Assembly (NCBI GenBank): GCA_029834535.1
Contig: JAQMWT010000496.1
Coordinates: 1 to 64,000 of the forward strand
Direction: 5' to 3'
From: Chrysophaeum taylorii
Taxonomy: Eukaryota; Sar; Pelagophyceae; Pelagomonadales; Pelagomonadaceae
Length of the DNA stretch: 64,000 bases
Each line of letters starts with the position of its first letter. The first letter of the stretch is position 1. The position numbers were made by a program, and so were the translations under genes. Of this stretch, positions 50,612 through 61,080 are shown piece after piece. The notes under the pieces were generated by a model. The model saw nothing but the letters and a program-made list of their open reading frames with translations, was not told the DNA's origin and ran no database searches.

Positions 50612-51809
50612 TTATATCTCGGAAATGCTCTCGTCGTCGAGCACTGCGGCGACGAAGGAGGCGTCATCGGCGACTGCGGCTGGGTCTTCGTAGTCGGAGC
50701 GCCCGGCCTCGAGAGGGGGCTCGTCCTCGTCGTGATAGTTGCTCAGCGTCTGCATGAGGAAGTCGCCGAGCTCCTCTGTGCACTTGTTGAGGAGGCGGAG
50801 GTTGGCGTAGGTAAAGAGAAGGCGATGGACGGTGAGGGTGTATAGCCGGTTGCGCGTCTTGGTGTGGATGAGCTTGTGGGTCTTGCAGACTCGCTCGACG
50901 TCGGCAGACTGGACAGCCATCTCGTCGATGCGGATGGCGATGGGGGTGATCTTGGGGAATTGCTTGATGCCGGTGAGTCGCCAGTCGTCGGCGACGGACA
51001 TCATCCGCGACTGCTTGAAGATCTCGCGCTCGGTGGACGTCTTGAGTCGCATGTCGGCGGGCGGTTTGATGAGGGACTGCTTGCGTTCGATGAGCGCGCC
51101 CCACTGGCCCCGGCGGAGAGCGATCTGCTTGAGCTCGGTGAAGGCCACCTCGCGATCAGTAGAGTCCGGGTAGAACCGCTCGATTATCTTGATGCCGTGG
51201 TCTTCCCAGTCTGTCACATTTGGAAGCTCGTCATACGTCGGCGTTGTGAACGGGTCTACCAGCCAGGCGAAGATGTACAGCGAGTCCAGGAGACCAACCT
51301 GCCGCGATGGAGGACGGGAGAGCGCATCCGACAAGGAACTTGGTGATCGTCGCGGTGATGCGCTGTGCACGCGCGTCGTCACAACGGTCAAAGCAGCCAT
51401 TGACATTGACCCGGGCCTGCTTACTCTTACTGCTCGCGGCTGGCTCGGACTCGGCTGTTCGCTTAGAGGGGACGCAGATCGACTCAGACATGGCGCACGT
51501 CACCAGTTCCGTGGCCCTTTTCTCCATAGTGCTCAAAAAAGCCCGCGTCTTCGTCGTACTGGTGGACTTGGCGACGGCGATTTTGACCTCATCCGTAGTA
51601 GACTTGCACCCAACAATATGATCCGCCCAGTACGACGCCGTCCATGTCTGCGTCTCCTTCGAATAGGTGCAGCCATGCGCCGCACAAGAATACGTCGATT
51701 GATTCTCGGAATTCGTTGGTCCCTTGACGACGTAGTCCGCGACTATGCTCTTTTTTGCGACCAACCTTCGGCGCCATCGACGCAACCGCCTCTCAAAAGT
51801 ACTGGACAA
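50612..51809 (-). pseudogene. Internally deleted hAT transposase
   Basis: The N-terminal frame (51809-51231) has a BED-type zinc finger (YSCAAHGCTYS, W..SYWADHIVGC) and the hAT segment RITATITKFLVGCALP. The C-terminal frame (51406-50612) has FAWLVDPFTTPTYDELPNV and the dimerisation region: TPIAIRIDEMAVQSADVERVCKTHKLIHTKTRNRL, with the SA..ER signature, then LLFTYANLRLL. The catalytic middle is absent and the two frames meet out of phase near 51300, so a deletion of the core is likely, as in Ac/Ds-type derivatives. No terminal repeats were identified. Confidence 0.75.
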
Positions 51810-51876
51810 CCAAGTACTGACGCGGTGAGAGGGTTTTCAAAGCGAAAATTGGGAAAATACAAACGAAACGATAAAA

Positions 51877-51900
51877 TTAGGGCCGGCGCGGCAGGGCTTT
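51877..51900 (-). other. Helitron 3' terminus
   Basis: Minus strand GCCCTGCCGCGCCGGCCCTAA. GCCG/CGGC pair around a CGC loop, one base before CTAA. Confidence 0.8.
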
Positions 51901-52081
51901 GGTCGAATTAAAAAAAATTAAAGTTAGAAAATGGGGGCGAGGAGGGCGAAACGAGCTGAGACAGGGAGAGGGAGAGAGAAATTATAGGGATGATTTTGGA
52001 AGTTTGTCGTGAAGAAACGAGTATTGTAAAGAATTGCAGAGAAAGGGGGAAAACAGATTGTGTAGGTTTGGAAGTGCGAAC

Positions 52082-52909
52082 ATGGTGAATGTGATGAAGA
52101 AGGATGCGGCGAGGGCTGCGGCGCAAGTAACGCCGAAGAAGATGGCGAAGCGGTGTGTCGAAAGCGGTGAGAGCGCCATCAAGATGGTGGTGGTGAGGAA
52201 GGAGCTGTGGGTTGATATGCGCCTCGCCGTGTTGTTCGTCGGTTTCGCTCACGATAGCAAGCTGAACGAGTTTGCGAAGCGCGTGTTTGGGAAGTACGAG
52301 GTGTGGGGTGGCGGCGACTTCAAGAGTGGCCATCGGGAGGGGGACGTGTTCCTGCGAGCGAGGAAGGTGACGTTGCAGTATTATGCGGAATATGTGGCGT
52401 CGAAGGGAGACGCGAAGTTGGATGCGGTGTGTCGCAGAGCCGGGGAGTTGCTCGATATGAAGAAACCGTTGCATGTCGAGTTGCATATGGCGGGGTTTTT
52501 CGACGAGGTGCGGGAGGCCGTGGGGGAGTTTGTTGGAGAGACGAAGTCGCGGTTGGCGCTCGTGGACAATGGCGAGTTCGTGCTCGGAGGGGCGACGGGT
52601 TTTCGGTTGGGGTCGTGCGCGCCAGGGTCGTTCACGATGACGCGCCTTGTGAAGGACGACGGCAAGGGTTTTGAGGCTGTGGCGGTCACCGTGGAAGGGA
52701 TGGTTTGGTGTGAGACGAAGCAGGTGAATGATGCGATTCCGGGGGATGTTGTTGGGACCGACGTGCCGCACTGCCCGGAGCTCGCCTGGGGTTACAATCG
52801 CAGGCCGTTTCACTTCGGCGTTCTGCCGCCAAGGGCGGCAGGGGAGTTCCGCGTAGCTATGAAGGGCGTTGGCTTCGAGTTCGAGGAGGACAAGTGTCAG
52901 GGGGTGTAA
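52082..52909 (+). CDS. Passenger ORF in the Helitron, unknown
   Basis: A 275-codon uninterrupted frame from ATG at 52082 (MVNVMKKDAARAAAQV), opposite to the Rep/helicase and tail-to-tail with it (about 190 bp apart). Balanced composition: KKMAKRCVES, VRKELWVDMRLAVLFVGF, LNEFAKRVFGKYEVWGGGDF, LQYYAEYVASKGD, CPELAWGYNRRPFHFGVLPP. It has no membrane segment and no recognised domain. An unbroken frame among broken ones argues that it is real. It may be a captured host gene or an accessory Helitron gene. The complementary strand is also open over much of this region, so caution is needed. Confidence 0.5.
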   Translation: MVNVMKKDAARAAAQVTPKKMAKRCVESGESAIKMVVVRKELWVDMRLAVLFVGFAHDSKLNEFAKRVFGKYEVWGGGDFKSGHREGDVFLRARKVTLQYYAEYVASKGDAKLDAVCRRAGELLDMKKPLHVELHMAGFFDEVREAVGEFVGETKSRLALVDNGEFVLGGATGFRLGSCAPGSFTMTRLVKDDGKGFEAVAVTVEGMVWCETKQVNDAIPGDVVGTDVPHCPELAWGYNRRPFHFGVLPPRAAGEFRVAMKGVGFEFEEDKCQGV

Positions 52910-53102
52910 AATTGAGTTGAACGGTGAAGGAGACTGGATTTGTTGCTGCTGCTATTGGATTTTTGTTCCCTGCTTAGCTCCTGCTTGTGCGCGCGTTCCT
53001 GTATTTTTTTTGTTTTGTGTTTCGGTTCGTGGCAGTAAGACGTAACGCTCCTACCCCACAAAACCACACACATCCTTCATGCAACACACACACCCTCTCC
53101 TC

Positions 53103-55147
53103 TTAGCAGTCGACCTTTAAAGACGTAAGGAGAGTTATGAAGTATTGATGTGGACACGAGGGGGGCGAGCGAGCGGGGTGGGCCGTGATTGGTGTCGGTT
53201 CGTGGCAGCGTGGGAGGGAGGATTGGTGCGGGTGCGGGTGTGGTTTTCTGTCTTTATTTTCGAGGCGTGTTGTGGTGTCGGGGGTCCGTCGTTTGGCATG
53301 GCGTTTTTTTTTGGCTTCGAGGTCAGCGACGCGGCGGGCGTGGGCGTCGCTCGCTTTTTCGTGGTTCCAGCATCGGTTGTTGTCGTCGCCGTGGAGCCAC
53401 GCGTGGGGGTGCGCGTTGTGGCGAAGCTTGATGAGCGCGTCGATTGCGCGGTCGTCTTTCATCAAGAAGCAGGGGCCGGCGCGTGTGGTGACGCGGGAGA
53501 CGAGGACGTAGAAGGCGACGAGCGTCATCCACGGGAGTTTTTTGCGGTGTGGGAGGTTGATGACGAGGCGCGGGAGAGTGCGACCTTGTAATTTGTAATC
53601 TGTGAGGGCGAAAGCGAGCATGTACGTGTGGCACCTGACTTCTGGGGTTGCGTCGATGTTGTTTGCGGCCGCCGTCTTGGAGTAGAGGTCGATTTGGACG
53701 GGCTTTTTGCCGACGAGGAGGGGCACTATTTGGCCGTCGGCGTCGTTGAGGACGGGGCCGTGGGGGGGTCTGAGGGTGGTGTCGTCGTCGTTGGCTATGA
53801 AGCCGGTGCCCAAGTCGTCTTCGTAGTCTGGGAGCGGGATGCCGTGCCACGAGTGACGAGGGGTGGAGGCGCGCGGCGTCGAGGTGGGGTGAGCGTCGTT
53901 GTTGGTTTGCGTTCGTGCTGTCGCGACTTTGCTGCCGACGCGGACCATGACGGCGAATGGCGGTTCGTCGAGTTTGACGATGGTGAAGCCGCCGTGGGCG
54001 TAGGCGCGTTCGAGGGCGTCGGGGATCGTGTCGTCGGCGAAGGAGAGTGCCTCGAGAAGACCTGGGGTGCCGTTCACGACGCGCCTCGTTGATTTGAATG
54101 CGACGGTGATCAAAACGGGTGCGCCTTCGACGAAGTACCCGCAGAGCATCGGCTCGGCGCCGTAGATGACGTCGTCGTCCTCGACGTTGGCGAGGACGCC
54201 GTCGAAATCGAGTGGGAGCCGCCATTTGACGAGGACGCCGTCGAAATCGAGTGGGAGCCGCCATTTGACGAGGGGGGGGGGTAGAAGGCGGCGAATTTGT
54301 GGAGGTAGTCGATGTTGATGGTGTCGCGCTCGGCGTGGTTCAAGACGCCGACGGGGGCGAAAGCCCAGCGCGCGTCGGAAGTGTCGTCGGCGGAGAGTGT
54401 TGGGATGCTGTCGACGAAGGCGCGGGTTATCGGGGCTGTGCTCGTGGTATCGCGCATGGCGAGCATCGCGTCGAATGGAGGGTCGTGGACGGCGCGCATG
54501 ATGCGCGTGAGCTCGAAGACGGGGGCTGCTGCGAGTATGCGGAGGCCAGCGCTCGTTGCGTGTCGCGGCGTTTCCACGGTCGAGGAGGGCGCGAGGGCCC
54601 GGTTGACCATGGTTTTGTACCACTCCTCTCCTGCGCGTGGGCGGTGTTGAAGGCGGAGGCGTAGGTTCGTCGTCGGGGGCGACGCGGCGCACTTCCGGGA
54701 ATGGGCTTTTGGAAATTGTCGGCGAGGAGCACGGGGATGCCCCCGAAGGGGACGTCCCACGCTCCGGTGAGCGCGCGGGCGCAGGCGTCGACGTGGCCGA
54801 TGAGGGCCGCGTCGACGAAGGAGATCTCGTCAATGACGAGGCCGGCGACGTCGTCGTAGGTGACGCCGCAGAGGGCTTGGAACTTGGTGCGTGCCTCGTG
54901 TTGTTTGCTGCCGGTGAAGGACGAGCGGTCGGGCACGTGGCGAGGGCGGGCGATGCCTAGGTCGAAGAGCGAGAGGAGCGTGACCGCGCCGAAGGCTGCG
55001 GCCGACACGCCCGTGTGCCCCGTGCAGACGATGTGGCCGAGGCCTTCTTCGAGGGCGATCTTCTGGAGGATTGCGATGACGGCGGATTTGCCCGTGCCGC
55101 CGGCGCCCATGAGCAAGGCGACGAGGCTGTGGTCGTTTTGGTTCATG
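53103..55147 (-). CDS. Helitron PIF1-like helicase
   Basis: The N-terminal helicase part is in 55146-54427: motif I LLMGAGGTGKSAV at about 55110-55070, CTGHTGVSAAAFGAVTLLSLF (motif Ia type), motif II VIDEISFVDAALI near 54825, and GGIPVLLADNFQKP (motif III type). The C-terminal part is in 54833-53103: FAHGGFTIVKLDEPPFAV, then LTDYKLQGRTLPRLVINL and FYVLVSRVTTRAG (motifs V and VI). Frames shift near 54720 and between 54450 and 54270. In the second gap, ACGCCGTCGAAATCGAGTGG lies in a short direct repeat of about 50 bp (54188-54268). It unwinds DNA for rolling-circle transposition, together with Rep. Confidence 0.85.
54188..54268. repeat. Short tandem duplication in the helicase gene
   Basis: A unit of about 42 bp containing GACGCCGTCGAAATCGAGTGG and GGAGCCGCCATTTGACGAGG occurs twice in tandem. 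A G-run follows, at which the reading frame changes. Confidence 0.7.
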
Positions 55148-55751
55148 ATCGTCGCTGCCTCTTATAGCGTGTATTTGTCGCGGAGGGCCGTTTCGCGAAC
55201 GCGCAGACATGTGTACCAGTAGCGGCCGACGATGCGCTGTTCTGGATTGAGAGGGGCGCTGCCGCGCGTGCTCTTTGCGGCGTCCTCGCGCCCGCGCGCG
55301 ACAGCTCGTGCCAGCGGGCGTCGTCGACTTGGGCGAACTGCGCCGGCGTGGCAATGTTGGCGATGATGGTGGCGGCGGTGGATGCGAGGTCGTCCCCGAG
55401 GCGTGATGTTGCGCCGCCGCCGAGGCCGCGGAGGGCTGTGGTGGCGTCGTCGGGGCGGATTCGCGGTTTGGGCGGGATTGGGGCGCACATCGTGCGCGCG
55501 GCTTCCTGGGGGTTCTTTGCGCAGGTGTGTTTGGCGAAGGTGCGCCGCGAGGCGGCGAGAGCTGCGAGAGGCCACGCGGCGGTGGCGCGCGCGGCGCGGT
55601 CGTTCGCGGTGCAGTCGCCCGCGAGGGCCGCGCGTTGCGTTGCGGCGAGCGAGAGCGGGGCGCGAGGGATCGTTGCAGCGAGGGTTGCGAAGAACGCGTC
55701 GAGGTCGACGGCGCGTTGGAGTCTCGTGGCGATGCCTGGCGTGTTGGCCAT
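55148..55751 (-). CDS. Helitron Rep-helicase linker
   Basis: An Ala/Arg-rich frame from MANTPGIATRLQRAVDLDAFFATL to ETALRDKYTL, just upstream of the helicase and separated by one stop. It is probably the spacer between Rep and helicase in one long protein. No domain recognised. Confidence 0.55.
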
Positions 55752-56839
55752 CTTTTCGCGGTGCGCCTGCGCTTTGTTAATCGTGGCGGCGCCGTCGTGG
55801 TTGACGTCGGTGTTGGACGCGAAGTTTGACGTGGGAGCGCCTCCGGGATGGTCGGCCCAGAGTGTGCGTTGGCGCCCACGATGGGCTCGGGGGAGGCATG
55901 ACGTGTTCCGGTCGAGTCGGCGCCGCCGTCGCGCAGTGTGTTGATGGCGTGGATGCGCCCGGCGGCGATGGTGCGGCGCGTGGCGAGGCGTCGGCGACGT
56001 TCGTTTTCTTCTCTGGGTGCGGCTGGCGATTCGTCGGGCGGTCCTGGAAGAGGCATGCCGTGTCCTGCAAGTGAGTGTAGTCGTCGTCGAACGCGTAGAG
56101 GGTGAGGTCGGGCGCGGCGTAGTCCTCGTGGTAAATCCACGGGGCGAACCATGCCGACGCGTAGAGGGCCCACCTTCGTCGGCTCTCGGGGTTGGTGCGA
56201 TCTAGGGTTGGCGGCGCGTGGCCGGCGAGCTTGACGACGGTGCTCTTGCTTGTTCGGATGAGCCAGTGGGAGGCGGCGAGGGGATGGCCGCGACGGAGCT
56301 CGAAGCGGCCGTTGGGCGGCCGGCCGGGGCGTCGTTTGCGTCGTGCCGTCGTTGCTGTCGACGCGGAGTGCGCGGTGTGGGCGTCGTTGGCGGTGTTGTC
56401 GTCGCCGTCGGCGTCCTCGGTGTCGTCCGCGGCGGCGGTCATGAGGAGAGGGTTGTCGGCGGTCGGGCGGTTCGTCTGCTTGCGTCGTTTTTCGAGGTCG
56501 AACATCGCGTGTAATTCGAGTGCGGTCAGATACGCGAGGCGCGCGTCGCGGTAGGCGCACGTTTCGGCGTCCGTGTAGTGGATGGGCACGTAGATGCCGG
56601 TAGCGGGGTCGCGCATCCGGTGCGTCTTGGAGTATCGGAAGGTCGTTGGAAGAGGGTCGTCGCCGGCGGCGTCGCGCGTGAGGGCTGTCAAAGTCGCGTC
56701 GGGCGCGACGTCGTCGGCGGTGGCGGCCACGTCGTTTTCGGCATCGGCCGCGCGTTTTTCTTCGTCGTTGTCGGGCTTGGCGACGTAGGCCGCTTCGGCG
56801 GCGGCGTAGGTTTGCGCGATGGCGGCGTCGGCGGGGCGG

Positions 56840-56870
<31 letters not shown>

Positions 56871-59300
56871 TGGCGTGGCTCGAGGCGAGTGCGGCGGCCG
56901 CGGCTTTCGCAATCAAGGCGACGCGGATGTGGTCCCAGGGCGATCGGAAGATAAACGTCTCCGAAGCGAACGACGACTCCTTTTGGAGGAGGATCGCGGC
57001 GCAAACCGACACGGGCATTTCCGTCTCGGCTTCGTTCGCGACGCGTTGCGCGAGGTGCTGCGCGAAGCGCTCCGGCGTTCCGCTGTTCGCCGCCGTCGAT
57101 TTGTGGGTCCGGACGTTCTCGTAGGCGTCGACGACGAGGCTCGCGCAAATTTTGATTTCGTCGCCTTCCTTGGTCATGTAGTTGAGGAGGTAGACGCCGA
57201 CGGCTTTACCGCTCGTGCCCACACCGACGAGATATGGCACCGCGTTGCACCCCGCGAGGCCGCTGATGACGTCGTTTGCGTCGACTTGGTACCCGTTATT
57301 GCACAAGAAGGCGACGTTGACGAGGGCGTCGAGAAGCGCGCGCAAGTCATGGACGTCTTTCGGGTTCTCGAGATAGGCTTTGGCGAGCTCGTCGAGGCGC
57401 GAAGCGAGCAGTTCGTGGCCGGGCGTCTTGGCGATCTCGGATAGGTCTTGGCCGTCGGCGAGAAGCGCGCGGAGAAGCGCGCGTCGGTCCGCATCACCAC
57501 GGGGCGTGTCGTCGAAGTTGAGCATGCAGTGGTGGCGAGCGGAGATCGCCGCGAGGAGCGCACACGTGGGCGCGGACGACGGCGTGTCTTCCTCGACGGC
57601 GAGATCGATGCGGCGGCGCTTCAAATCGAAGACGAGGATGCGCGGGTCTTTGACCTCGAAACTCGGCTGGCCCCAGGTCGCGGCGGGTTTGGGGTCGATA
57701 GTGGCGCGGGCGTGGCCGTCGCCTACGTCGTCGCGCTTAATGCGGCAAAGAGGTCGCGGCGCCGAGCGTCGGCTCGGCGGTCGATGTGACGCGGCCTGGC
57801 GAGTTCGCAGATGCGGCACGCGATGCGGAGATCGTCGTGGTCGTCGTCGTCTTCGAGGTTCTCCATGAGGACGCGGCCCTCGTCGTCGCACGGCAAGTGT
57901 TCCGTCTGGCGGAACATCGTCGAGGCGTTGTCGAGGCTGCATTTGCAATGGAGGCGACATCCGGTCTGTCCGGCGGCGCCCTTTGGGCACGTCGGGTGGT
58001 GGCGTTTGTCGTGGTTGTTTCGGTTGGCCCGTGTGAGGAGGGGCGCTCTGCTTGAAAGCTGTGGGATCGTTGGGGATGGCGGCGGCGGCATCGCGGCGTG
58101 CTGGGAGTCGTAGAGCTGTGCGCGCCTCTGAGCCCGCGTGGAGCGCGAGCGGGAGCTCGCCCGAGACGTGCTTGTCGATGGCCGCGCAGAGGGCGGCGCG
58201 AAGGTCGTCGTGCTCGACGACGTCGGCGATAAAAGCTGGAGTTGCGCCGCCGAAGAGCTTCATGTGGGAATGCAGCGAGTCGCGCTGGTTTGTCTCGCAG
58301 ACGCCGAAGGCCCCGACGAGGCGACCGAAAACGCCCTTGGGGCGCTGGCGAATGGGGCAGTCGGCCTTGTCGTTGCCAGAAGGAACGGCAAGAACGTCCT
58401 CGACGATGAGGCGGAGGAGGAAGTCGAAGATGAGCGCGCAGGGGACGGGATTGTGTGCAGCTCGTTCTTGGAGGGCGGTTTCCGTCATGTGGGGCTCGCG
58501 AACGTGCCGGTCCGAGTCTTGCGACGCGCGCATCTGCATAACGAAGGTGTCGTCGTAGTCGGGCGCGTTCGAGGAAGGCAAGCGGTGGTAGCCGCGCCAG
58601 GGAAACATGAGGCGAGCGGCGACGAGGTTGTGGACGTCGTCCGGTGCGATCGTAAAGAAGTAGGAGGCGGCGCCGTAGTGACGAAGCGTCGCGAGGAGCG
58701 TCGTCATGTCGGCACGCCGCTGGGAGCCGGACCATGGTTGCTTGGAAGAGCCGAGGTGGACGAAGTTCATGACTTTGGCGACGAGGTTTGGCGGAATCTT
58801 GGCTGTCGGGGTTGGCGGCCATCGCGCGGAGCTTGTCCCAGAACGAGGAGTCGGAAACCATGCCCTTGTAGCCTTCGAACTGGTCCGACTTGACGCGGCC
58901 CGCAAAGCACGGTTTATTGCGTGTCTCTTGATCGAATTGGCCGCGTAAGCGAGAAAGGGAAGATCGCGAGCGAAGCGGCCATCGGCGAAGAGGGCCATGT
59001 GCCGATACGTGCCTCGGGGAATACATTTGCCGTGGGGGAGGCCGCGTCCGCGCGGGAACAAGTGGGGCCACGCGCCGATGTATAAGTCGGGCGCGGACGC
59101 GTAGTCGTCGATAGGTGTGTCCGTGCGGACGAGGGAAATGGACGGAGTAGGAGCGGGCGCGGGTGCGGCCGTTGCAGGCGCGGGAGGAGCGGCACCTGGT
59201 ATGGTGGGCATATCTGCGACGTCTGGGCGAATATCTTCGTCGTCTGCGGCGTCGTCGGCGGGTTGGCCTTGTCTCCGTCGGGGGAGGTTTCGATCGTTGT
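55752..59300 (-). CDS. Helitron Rep (HUH-Y2 nuclease) region
   Basis: Coding pieces in several phases. They start with the entry LYIGAWPHLFPRGRGLPHGKC near 59090 and HYGAASYFFTIAPDDVHNL near 58660. FGVCETNQRDSLHSHMKLFGG near 58270 has the HSH metal-binding motif. A Cys/His segment (HDKRHHPTCPKGAAGQTGCRLHC) lies in 58040-57930. NVAFLCNNGYQVDANDV near 57300 leads to VYLLNYMTK near 57185, whose two Tyr are the putative nicking residues. The EMPVSVCAAILLQ block lies near 57010. Frame changes fall near 59300, 58100 and 57750. This nuclease nicks and joins DNA in rolling-circle transposition. Confidence 0.85.
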
Positions 59301-61040
59301 GGTAACCGTCTTGATGATAGACCGGGCGACAGAACCCAGGGTTTCTTGCGACGTCGGGAAAACGCCGACGTGCGACATTCCGGCGAGCAAGGGGTCTAGT
59401 GTGTAACATCTGCGTCGGAGATGAACATCCGGTCCTGGTAAGTGAAAGCGTCGTCGCTGGCGCTCGACATTTCCCGGCGTCGCGCGCACTTCGGCGTCCT
59501 CGTTGTCCTCGAAGGTGGCGACGGCGATGGCCGAGTCGTCGTCTGGAGCTTCGTCGGTGTCGTCGTTTTGATTGTGGTCGACGGGGTGATCCACGTTCGG
59601 GAACGATGGTTTTTCCGAGGATGGTCTTTCGAGATCGTTGTCGTAGTTGTTTAGGTGGCCGCCGTTGTCGTTTTGGGCGCGACACATTATCTCGTAACGT
59701 TCGCTCGTCATGCCGGACAAGAGCAGATGCGGGGCTTCGGCCTCGAGGCGCGCGTGCCAATAAAGAGCATTATCGAGGTCCGTTCCTTCGCGCGGAATGA
59801 GCACATCGCGGTCGAGATTTTCTTTTGTGGGGAAGTCCGAGCCGTCGTCGGCATTGTCCATATCGTAGTCCGTCTTCGAATCATCGTCGTCGTCGCGTGC
59901 CGACGCACGAACTTGCTCGACGTCTGTTGCTGCCGCGGCGTCCTCGGCTTGGTCGTTGTTGGCGATGTGCACGGAATTTTCGACGACGTGGCGCTCGATA
60001 GCGTTGAGCTTGTCCGGGGTGTCCTTCGTGGTTAGTTTTTTGAACGTGGCCTCGTATTCTGGGCAGAAAGTGTTCCAGTCGAGCGGCGCGCCCGCGAAGG
60101 TTTCGCTTCGACTCTCGTGGACGTGAATTGGGTCGGGGGCGCACGCGAGAATGTTGAGCCAGTTGAAGTCGCCCCTAGGACGAAGAGTAAGGTCGGTCAA
60201 CTGGAGCGCCTTGCGTTCTAACTCGCCGCGCTTGCCAACTTTGGGCCCGACGACGTACATCGCGATGTGCTTGAGCGCGGCGAGGACCGCCGCCTCGGAG
60301 AAAGCGAGGGTCGTGTTTTTATTAACGGCGCGCTGGCCGAAAACTATGCCGTGGCCTCGCATGCGCACGTGGCGCGACGTCTTGGATTTCCAACGCACCA
60401 CGAGCTTTGAGAGCACCATGTAGACGCGGTGCGTTGCGAGCAGGAGGGCCTCCAACTGTGTCGGCCAGAACCGCGGGAGCTGGAAGTCGAAATCGACCGT
60501 GCGCGAGCTGTCGCGTAGACGAACGTCGCGGAGCCAAAGCCGACCAAAATCGTTGCCACTGGCGATGGCGTGGACGGGGGCGTCCCAGAAGTCGTTGTGG
60601 CGGTTGTGGAGGCAGCGCGAGCACAAGTACGTGTGTTCGTCGCCGTCAGGCTTCTTAAAAACGGCTTCTGGGAGGAGGTGGAGGTAACGAGGGTCGCCAT
60701 CTTGGCCACGAGCATCGTAGTAGTTCTGGAAGTGAGCCGCGGAGACGAGGGCAACGTGGCAGTATGGCCCTTTTTCTTCTTTCAACACGATATGAAATTC
60801 GCGCGCGCGACGTTGTTCGAAGGCGAGGAGGGCATTCGTGACGTCGAGCGTTGCCGCGTCGTTCGGATCGAACTTGTCTTTGTCGAGTTCATCGACGCGA
60901 GCGCCGTCGGAGAACTCGAGCCATTCGAAATTGTCGTCCGTGGTGTCTTTGAGCCTTAGTGTCGCGCCCCCAAAATCCGTAGGATCGCGGCGTGCGCACG
61001 CTCCGCAGACGTTGTCGTGAAGTTTGTTAGTACGCGCCAT
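59301..61040 (-). CDS. Helitron Rep N-terminal region
   Basis: ATG at 61040 (MARTNKLHDNVCGACARRD). It has a CxxC pair, a second Cys cluster LCSRCLHNRHN and a region near 60500-60300 typical of the N-terminus of Helitron polyproteins: LPRFWPTQLEALLLATHRVYMVLSKLVVRW and RMRGHGIVFGQ (DUF6570-like by memory). A long acidic stretch (DDDDDSKTDYDMDNADDGSD) follows. A shift near 59300 passes to the Rep core. The preceding region has stops, so a start at 61040 is reasonable. Confidence 0.75.
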
Positions 61041-61080
61041 CCCGCGAAGCCTCGCGGCTTCGGTTTCGTTTGCGTCGACG

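Noticed and set aside
55348-58893. Long plus-strand frames within the Helitron (for example 55348-55944, 56578-57444, 58138-58893)
   Set aside because: They are Arg/Val/Gly-rich shadows of the GC-rich Rep and helicase genes on the other strand, and no motif supports them.
55777-59760. A single 1327-codon frame
   Set aside because: Only parts (about 59250-58100 and 57700-56100) read like Helitron Rep. The Pro/Arg-rich stretches in between are out of phase with the real coding, which shows motifs in other frames. It is not one protein as read.
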